From the NCBI GenBank assembly GCA_028293265.1, contig JAQGPB010000044.1:1-10187 (forward strand): 10,187 nt of DNA. Reading direction: 5' to 3'. Under the pieces are notes generated by a model. It saw only the letters and a list, made by a program, of their open reading frames with translations, was not told the DNA's origin and did no database searches. This stretch comes from Pedosphaera sp. (GTDB lineage: Bacteria; Verrucomicrobiota; Verrucomicrobiae; Limisphaerales; Pedosphaeraceae). The position numbers and the translations under genes are program-made. Below are positions 5,949-10,187 of this stretch, in pieces (position 1 is the first letter of the stretch; each line of letters begins with the position of its first letter).

Positions 5949-7181
5949 ATGAACTCACCTGCGGTTGATCAAACCGGCTTGGGACACTCCCATGCCGGGA
6001 CGATGGAAGCGGATGTTGAACGTCCGCAGGCCGGGCGCGTTTTGGTTCTTGCGCTGAATGACGCAGTTGCAGAGAATCTAAGTGCGGCACTTTCCGATCG
6101 TGGCCTGGTCGTCGCACGTTGTGCCGACATGGACGAATTGTGCGCCGTGTCGGGGACAGACGCGGGCCTGGCGATCATCGACGACAGCCAGTTGAAACGA
6201 AGCGCTTGGGCGCAACTGGCCCGGACACTTTCCCAGCAACCGAAGTGGTCGGACTTGCCGCTCATCGTGCTGACGGCAAGCAAAACGCGGCTCAACACCG
6301 GCGGCCTGGTTCCAGATCCGACGGCGAATGCGTTGCTATTGGAACAACCCGTAACCCTCGCGTCTTTGATGAGCGCGGTGCGGGTGGCCTTGCGTTCGCG
6401 TCGCCGGCAGTATGAGCAGCGCGACCGTGATCGGCGCACCGCCAAACTTGACAAGCGTGTCGCCGAGCGGACCCGCAGCCTGAAGGCCAGCATCCAGTCC
6501 CTCGAAGGCGTGCTCTACCATGTCGCCCACGACTTGCGCGCGCCGCTGCGGACCATGCAGGGTTTCCCCACCATCCTGCTGGACGATCATGCCACCTCCC
6601 TGGGAGAAGAGGGGGCCGAATTGGCCCGGCGCATCGCTGTTGCGGCCAGCCGCATGGACAAACTCATTCAGGATTTGCTGGCTTATGGGCGGCTGGCACA
6701 TATGTCGCTTTCGCCCGTCATGTTGGATTTGAACCTTCAGATGCAGGGCGTTTTGGAACTGTTGGCCAAGGAGATCCATGCGCGGAAGGCCATCGTGCGC
6801 GTCGAACCGCCTTCGCCAGATGTTTATGCCGACCCCGGCGTGCTGGACCTGGTCTTGACCCATTTGTTGAACAATGCGCTCACCTTCGTGGCTTCGGGCG
6901 TCACGCCCCAAATTCAAATCCGCGCGGAACGTCTCGAATCGGGCATGGTCCGCATTTCGCTCCTGGATAATGGCATCGGCGTGGCGGCGGAACATCACGA
7001 CCGCATTTTCAGGGTTTTCGAACGTTTGCACGGCAATGATGTCAATACTGGCACCGGTATTGGTTTGGCCATCGTGCGCAAGGGTGCGGAACGCATGGGC
7101 GGGGCGGCGGGCGTCGAATCCCGACCCGGTGAAGGCAGTTGTTTCTGGCTGGATTTGCCCGCGGCTCCCAAGTACGAATGA
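5949..7181 (+). CDS. Sensor histidine kinase with degenerate N-terminal receiver
   Basis: A 410-residue soluble kinase with no membrane segments. Residues about 30-148 have the receiver-domain layout, but the acidic pair is replaced (A35/L36) and the conserved lysine before the proline is Q133; D78 and T109 remain. A charged helical linker (150-185) leads to the HisKA H-box with phospho-acceptor H194 in VAHDLRAPLR. The ATPase domain shows N-box N309, G1 motif DNGIGV (340-345), F-box IFRVFERLHG (353-362) and G2 motif GTGIGLAIV (368-376). The H-box and ATPase style resemble phytochrome-class kinases, but no GAF/PHY domain is present. It probably phosphorylates the overlapping downstream regulator. 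The start is ATG 5949, with ATG 6003 as alternative; neither has a clear ribosome site. Confidence 0.9.
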   Translation: MNSPAVDQTGLGHSHAGTMEADVERPQAGRVLVLALNDAVAENLSAALSDRGLVVARCADMDELCAVSGTDAGLAIIDDSQLKRSAWAQLARTLSQQPKWSDLPLIVLTASKTRLNTGGLVPDPTANALLLEQPVTLASLMSAVRVALRSRRRQYEQRDRDRRTAKLDKRVAERTRSLKASIQSLEGVLYHVAHDLRAPLRTMQGFPTILLDDHATSLGEEGAELARRIAVAASRMDKLIQDLLAYGRLAHMSLSPVMLDLNLQMQGVLELLAKEIHARKAIVRVEPPSPDVYADPGVLDLVLTHLLNNALTFVASGVTPQIQIRAERLESGMVRISLLDNGIGVAAEHHDRIFRVFERLHGNDVNTGTGIGLAIVRKGAERMGGAAGVESRPGEGSCFWLDLPAAPKYE

Positions 7182-7621
7182 ACAACAAAATTCCGACCAT
7201 CCTGTACGTTGACGACGACGACAATGATGTGGTGCTGCTCAAGCATGCCCTGCGCAGCGCCGGACTCCCCTTCCAAGTCCAGGCGGTCAATGACCCGGAG
7301 AACGCAAGCGCCTATCTGTCCGGCGAAGGCATCTACGCCGACCGCAAATGTTTTCCCATGCCTTCATTGGTATTGCTTGATTTGAAAATGCCGCGCATGC
7401 ACGGCTTCGAGGTGTTGGCGTGGGTCCGCGACCAGCCGATGCTCAAGCGCCTCGTGGTCATCGTGCTGACCGCTTCCAATCAGGCTTCGGAAATCAACAA
7501 AGCCTACGAACTCGGCGCAAATTCCTACCTCGTCAAGCCGGTCGAACTGACGGTCCTCGTGGAGATGGTCAAGGGCATCGCCGCTTATTGGCTGACGCTG
7601 AATGCGCATCCGGGCGTGTGA
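7178..7621 (+). CDS. Rcp1/CheY-like single-domain response regulator
   Basis: A 147-residue receiver with no output domain. It has the acidic residues D12-D15 (YVDDDDNDV), phospho-acceptor D68 in LLDLKMPRMHG, T99 in VLTAS and K120 in YLVKPV, so it should be phosphorylatable. The NDVVLLKHAL start, the long loop near 48-60 and the AAYWL tail are features of the Rcp1 group that pairs with phytochrome-type kinases. The ATG overlaps the kinase stop in ATGA (7178-7181), a sign of translational coupling. The frame stays open upstream to TTG 7139, but those bases encode the kinase C-terminus, so ATG 7178 is preferred. With no DNA-binding domain, it must act by protein contact or as a phosphorelay carrier. 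Confidence 0.94.
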   Translation: MNNKIPTILYVDDDDNDVVLLKHALRSAGLPFQVQAVNDPENASAYLSGEGIYADRKCFPMPSLVLLDLKMPRMHGFEVLAWVRDQPMLKRLVVIVLTASNQASEINKAYELGANSYLVKPVELTVLVEMVKGIAAYWLTLNAHPGV

Positions 7622-7626
7622 AGCGT

Positions 7627-7664
7627 TTGCCCGGCAGTGTCCTTGTTTGGAGTGGCCCGGGCAA
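7627..7664. terminator. Inverted repeat between converging genes (weak terminator candidate)
   Basis: TTGCCCGG (7627-7634) and CCGGGCAA (7657-7664) form a perfect 8-bp stem with a 22-base loop, 5 bases after the response-regulator stop. No T-tract follows on either strand, so it is not a canonical terminator. Its place between converging transcription units is the only other support. Confidence 0.25.
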
Positions 7665-7724
7665 CCCAGTCGAATTGAGACGCTGCTGGCAAATGGTGCA
7701 ATTTGAAACTGGAAGCGGCATGAG

Positions 7725-8999
7725 TCATTCTGCCGCCGCCCGCGCATTAATTTCCATCTGGTTCGTTTTCCCCAGCGTGACCCGGCCCCTCACCTGGGCA
7801 TTTGGCAACGGTGATCGCACAATTCCCGACGCCGGAGCATCCGTCGCGGGCGGGGCAGCTCCCGTCAGAAGCTGGCCGCTGAATACCAATTCCTGATGCA
7901 AACTAAGGTTCGTCCCGCTCACGCGAAAGAAAAGTTGAACTGATGCTGCCGGAGATTGCGGCGTTGTCGCCATGGCGGACCTGGCTTTAAACTGCCCCGA
8001 AGCGCCAAATGATTGTGAACTCTTTGGCGCCGCTTTTGCCAGTTCCTGATCCGCCGTGTCACTGGTCGCTGCACTCTGTGACGGCACAAGTTTCTTCCCA
8101 ACAATGGTCGCTGGCGGGTTGGCAACGTCTTTCGGTTCTTCCACCAAGCCCGTGTAAATGGAGCCATCGCTGTCCGTCACCCGGATTTGATTCCCCGTTT
8201 GTTCGAGGCGAAATGATTCCATTACGCCCGCGTCGCGAAGTCCTTTTGCGGCTTTCAGCGCGGGCATTGACGGATTCACCCGCTCGAATCGTTGCCTGAC
8301 AAAACCGCCCGGTGCAGTTCCACCGCTTTCGATTGCGCCACCCGCCGCCCCGGCACGGCCCAGATTTTCCTGCACGGCTGCGGACGCGGAAACAGCCGGC
8401 GGTGGCGGAGTCTGGTTCGCAGCCAAGCCGGTGTCAGTTTTATTGTCCAGCCCCAACGCGCGGGCGCGGCTGTCGTCCAAAGTTTCAGCCTGCCTCGGCT
8501 TGGCCCCAGCCAGCCTCATTTCGGAGGAAAGGCTCTGAGGCGTTCCAGCCGGCTTTTTTGCAGCTTCGAGTTTATCCTTTGCCTGACTCGGCGGAGTGGC
8601 CGGAGGCGGTGCCATTGGCGTGGCCGCTGGACTGGAAAATTTGTATTCATTCCTGGCCAATTCAAACCGGGACTTTTTCGCGGTTGAAAACATCGGCAAA
8701 AGCACCCAGCCCGCCAACACCATTGCTCCCGCCACAGCCACGTTCAACGCCACCCTCGGCCACGTACCCCAAAGCACCCGCCGCCAAAAACTCCCGCCGG
8801 GGAGAGGAGCTTTCCCCAATTCGATGTTCGATGTTGGATGTTCAATGTTCGATGTTTCCTTGTTCATCCGAGCCACTTCCTCCTGCAGCACCTTGCGCAT
8901 CGCCGCATTCAGTGCGCGCGGTTCGCCCGCCGCCTCCCGGCGTTGCCGCGCGGCCGCCCGCAGTTCCCTTTCAATCTCGCGTTTTGGTTCGTTTGCCAT
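7725..8999 (-). CDS. Single-span membrane protein, putative regulator of the ECF sigma factor
   Basis: No known domain is recognised with certainty. The 424-residue protein has a charged cytoplasmic N-terminus of about 80 residues, one hydrophobic span (about 82-102), then some 320 residues rich in alanine, proline and serine that are probably extracytoplasmic. Two islands look structured: residues 262-284 (FRLEQTGNQIRVTDSDGSIY) and the C-terminal 352-419, which reads as beta strands. It starts 6 bp after the ECF sigma gene ends, on the same strand, so the two are surely co-transcribed. Position and topology suggest an anti-sigma factor, but no zinc-binding HxxxCxxC motif or other anti-sigma signature is seen. 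Residues about 47-69 are translated from a repeat insertion. Confidence 0.75.
   Translation of the reverse strand: MANEPKREIERELRAAARQRREAAGEPRALNAAMRKVLQEEVARMNKETSNIEHPTSNIELGKAPLPGGSFWRRVLWGTWPRVALNVAVAGAMVLAGWVLLPMFSTAKKSRFELARNEYKFSSPAATPMAPPPATPPSQAKDKLEAAKKPAGTPQSLSSEMRLAGAKPRQAETLDDSRARALGLDNKTDTGLAANQTPPPPAVSASAAVQENLGRAGAAGGAIESGGTAPGGFVRQRFERVNPSMPALKAAKGLRDAGVMESFRLEQTGNQIRVTDSDGSIYTGLVEEPKDVANPPATIVGKKLVPSQSAATSDTADQELAKAAPKSSQSFGASGQFKARSAMATTPQSPAASVQLFFRVSGTNLSLHQELVFSGQLLTGAAPPATDAPASGIVRSPLPNAQVRGRVTLGKTNQMEINARAAAE
8799..8859. repeat. 7-bp tandem repeat inserted in frame in a gene
   Basis: Five 7-bp units run along 8819-8853 (ATTCGAT, GTTCGAT, GTTGGAT, GTTCAAT, GTTCGAT) and end with GTTTCC. 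Just before them a small GGGGA/TCCCC inverted repeat (8799-8817) may belong to the same element. On the - strand it encodes TSNIEHPTSNIEL inside the membrane protein. Because 7 is not a multiple of 3, the translated repeat is seven residues long. The insertion keeps the frame and lies in the cytoplasmic linker just before the membrane span. Confidence 0.85.
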
Positions 9000-9005
9000 G
9001 CCGTG

Positions 9006-9632
9006 TCAATGATTGGACGGAATCGGGGCCGGTTTCGCCCCGGAAAAAATCGCGCGCGTGATGCCTTCCAGCCGGTCCAGGCATTTGCTCAGGCGCGAAC
9101 TCACGGTTTTGACGTTCAAAGCCAGCGACGCGCTGATCTCCTCGTAACTGAGATCGCCAAAATACCGCAATTCTACGATCTCACGGCACGGCTCCCCCAG
9201 TTGTTCCAACGCCTCATGCAGCAGCGCCATCCGTTCCACGCTCATCAAGGCCGCGTCCGGCCCCGGTGCGGTGCTCGGCGGATCAATCGTCAGCCCGTGC
9301 TCCGGTTTTTCCGCCTGCAAAGAAACCGTGGTCTGGCCCCCGCCCCGCTTCGCCGCCTGACGATGTTGGCGGTAATCCCGCGCTTTGTTCGCCGCGATGC
9401 GGAACACCCAGGTTTGAAACTGGCTGCCGCCACGAAACGAATCCAGGTTTTTGATGACCGATAGAAAAACCTCCTGGCAAATTTCCTCCGCGTCCTCCCA
9501 GGTAAAATCATGTCCTAACTGAAACACGAACCGCGCCGCCGCCGCGTAATGTCGGTCGAACAATTCATCCCAAGCCTCCGCCTCGCCCTGACGGCAACGG
9601 CAGATCAACTCGCTTTCCGGCTCAGAACTCAT
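9006..9632 (-). CDS. ECF-family RNA polymerase sigma factor
   Basis: A 208-residue sigma-70 family protein that directs RNA polymerase to a specific promoter set. Region 2 covers about residues 17-90, with AEEICQEVFLSVIKNLDSFRG (48-68) and the -10-binding part FQTWVFRIAANKARDYRQ (72-89). A low-complexity linker (95-130) follows, then region 4 (about 135-190) with LGEPCREIVELRYFGDLSYEEIS and the helix-turn-helix around 157-180. There is no region 1 or 3, as in ECF sigma factors. The next gene on the strand encodes a membrane protein and is likely its regulator. The ATG at 9632 has only a weak upstream purine run. Autoregulation is common in such pairs, but no promoter motif was identified. Confidence 0.93.
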   Translation of the reverse strand: MSSEPESELICRCRQGEAEAWDELFDRHYAAAARFVFQLGHDFTWEDAEEICQEVFLSVIKNLDSFRGGSQFQTWVFRIAANKARDYRQHRQAAKRGGGQTTVSLQAEKPEHGLTIDPPSTAPGPDAALMSVERMALLHEALEQLGEPCREIVELRYFGDLSYEEISASLALNVKTVSSRLSKCLDRLEGITRAIFSGAKPAPIPSNH

Positions 9633-9677
9633 CGCCGTTCAATTTAACGAAATGATGACCAAAGTCCAAGCGTTTGC

Positions 9678-9843
9678 GGGGCTGAAAGCCCCTGATGTTA
9701 AAGCCTGGGCTGGAGCGAGCACCGCGAGCGCAGGCCCAGGGAACGGATCACAAAATTGTCCAGGCCTGAAAGGCTGGAATATTGACGCCTATATAATTAA
9801 TGCACGAAAGCCCAGGAGCGACGCATTTCCACCCTGAACGGGG
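9678..9843. repeat. Cluster of small hairpins with GAA loops
   Basis: GGGGCT-GAA-AGCCCC (9678-9692) has a perfect 6-bp stem. A second hairpin at 9760-9777 has a CCT-GAA-AGG core extended by CCAG/CTGG with one bulged G. A third, weaker one is CCCT-GAA-CGGGG (9832-9843). Between the first two, CCTGGGC (9704-9710) pairs with GCCCAGG (9734-9740). The repeated stem-GAA-stem design suggests REP-like units from one family. Confidence 0.6.
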
Positions 9844-9890
9844 ACTGCAACTATGACCCGCAAATCTATCAGAAACGGCCGCCACTTTCT

Positions 9891-9920
9891 CCCTCTCGGG
9901 GGAGAGGGCCGGGGTGAGGG
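9891..9920. repeat. CCCTCTC hairpin repeat, copy 1
   Basis: CCCTCTC (9891-9897) and GAGAGGG (9902-9908) pair across GGGG, followed by CCGGGGTGAGGG. On the - strand this translates as LTPALSPERE, a peptide I know from spurious ORFs in many bacterial genomes. It marks a widespread intergenic hairpin repeat. Confidence 0.75.
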
Positions 9921-10000
9921 CGGGTGTTAACACTGACTTTCACTGACAAGGTTTTTCTGAGGATCAATAAGTGGCCCTATATGCACACAAAGCTCGAGAC

Positions 10001-10028
10001 GTTCTCTCTTGGCGGAGAGAGCTGGGGT
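10001..10028. repeat. CTCTCT hairpin repeat, degenerate copy 2
   Basis: CTCTCT (10004-10009) pairs with AGAGAG (10016-10021) and is followed by CTGGGGT. The layout and the translated peptide TPALSAKRE on the - strand match copy 1, 100 bases upstream, in the same orientation, but the stem and the following bases have decayed. Confidence 0.6.
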
Positions 10029-10109
10029 CCCTACATGGTTGAAAGAGCCTTGGCACCAGCATCTTGCCCACTCGTTCCAAACTATCCACCCAAAATTCGA
10101 GGTCCAAAT

Positions 10110-10181
10110 GCAAAAAAACGACCCTTTTTGCGTGTAGGGAAAAAAGATTTTTTCAGGCCTCAAAAAATCCGTCTTTTTTTG
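10110..10181. repeat. Three consecutive A-tract/T-tract inverted repeats
   Basis: GCAAAAA (10110-10116) pairs with TTTTTGC (10125-10131). GAAAAAA (10139-10145) pairs with TTTTTTC (10148-10154) across only two bases. CAAAAAA (10161-10167) pairs with TTTTTTG (10175-10181). Spacing from centre to centre is about 25 bases. The T-runs would suit terminators in either direction, but the stems are A/T-rich and weak. Intrinsically bent DNA is another reading. Confidence 0.5.
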
Positions 10182-10187
10182 AAAGCA

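Larger units (their letters stand above)
9633..10187. other. Gene-free repeat island upstream of the sigma factor
   Basis: No credible coding region was found in these 555 bases. Short frames on either strand run through hairpin repeats and match no family I know. The island contains three hairpins with GAA loops, two copies of a CTCTC/GAGAG hairpin repeat and three A-tract/T-tract inverted repeats, each listed separately. The promoter of the sigma factor gene should lie at its left end (about 9633-9700, - strand), but no clear motif was seen. Confidence 0.6.

Noticed and set aside
6336..7031. A 231-codon - strand open frame opposite the kinase
   Set aside because: The + strand kinase has all H, N, G1, F and G2 boxes in one frame, so the opposite frame is a shadow of GC-rich codon use.
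387..8853. CRISPR array
   Set aside because: The only tandem repeats have 7-bp or 18-bp periods without spacers of constant length, and there are no cas genes.
8312..9061. Long + strand frames opposite the sigma-operon membrane protein
   Set aside because: Proline/arginine-rich composition typical of antisense frames in GC-rich genes. The - strand frame has a membrane span, an upstream partner gene and tight operon spacing.
9927..10163. A 78-codon - strand open frame (MRPEKIFFPYTQKG...)
   Set aside because: It passes straight through the second CTCTC/GAGAG repeat (TPALSAKRE) and has an unusually high Trp/Cys content. No ribosome site and no homologue known to me.

Overview
The window reads as chromosomal DNA from a moderately high-GC bacterium, most likely a member of the Verrucomicrobiota (Pedosphaera/Limisphaera-like). 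That placement is an inference. It rests on the tandem 7-bp repeats that translate as SNIEHPT-type and NPQSAIR-type peptides, on a GYF_2 membrane protein, and on an ECF sigma factor paired with an alanine/proline-rich single-span membrane protein. No rRNA, tRNA or CRISPR array was recognised.

Layout. Positions 1-698 hold no credible gene, only C-rich DNA with small repeats. Next comes rpsA (ribosomal protein S1, 699-2363) with a textbook intrinsic terminator. Directly behind the terminator lies a mobile block (about 2433-3326). It holds an intact single-tyrosine HUH transposase of the IS200/REP-associated type between two 172-173 bp composite palindromes that are inverted copies of each other. 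A frameshifted 5' stump of a second transposase points the opposite way. A GYF_2/multi-span membrane protein (3471-4106), lspA (4251-4766) and an RluD-type pseudouridine synthase (4856-5812) follow on the + strand. A two-gene signalling unit (5949-7621) comes next: a histidine kinase with a degenerate N-terminal receiver, overlapping by 4 bases a stand-alone Rcp1/CheY-like response regulator. Converging on it from the - strand are an ECF sigma factor (9632-9006) and, 6 bp behind it, a membrane-anchored putative sigma regulator (8999-7725). Positions 9633-10187 are a gene-free repeat island.

How the parts work together. rpsA, lspA and rluD are housekeeping genes for translation, lipoprotein maturation and rRNA modification. 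The kinase/regulator pair and the ECF sigma/membrane-protein pair are two separate sensory circuits whose signals cannot be read from sequence. The most distinctive content is repetitive: the transposase with its hairpin-rich flanks, and a set of degenerate 7-bp-period tandem repeats at five places. One of these sits inside a coding sequence in frame, and two facing arrays fill the lspA-rluD spacer.
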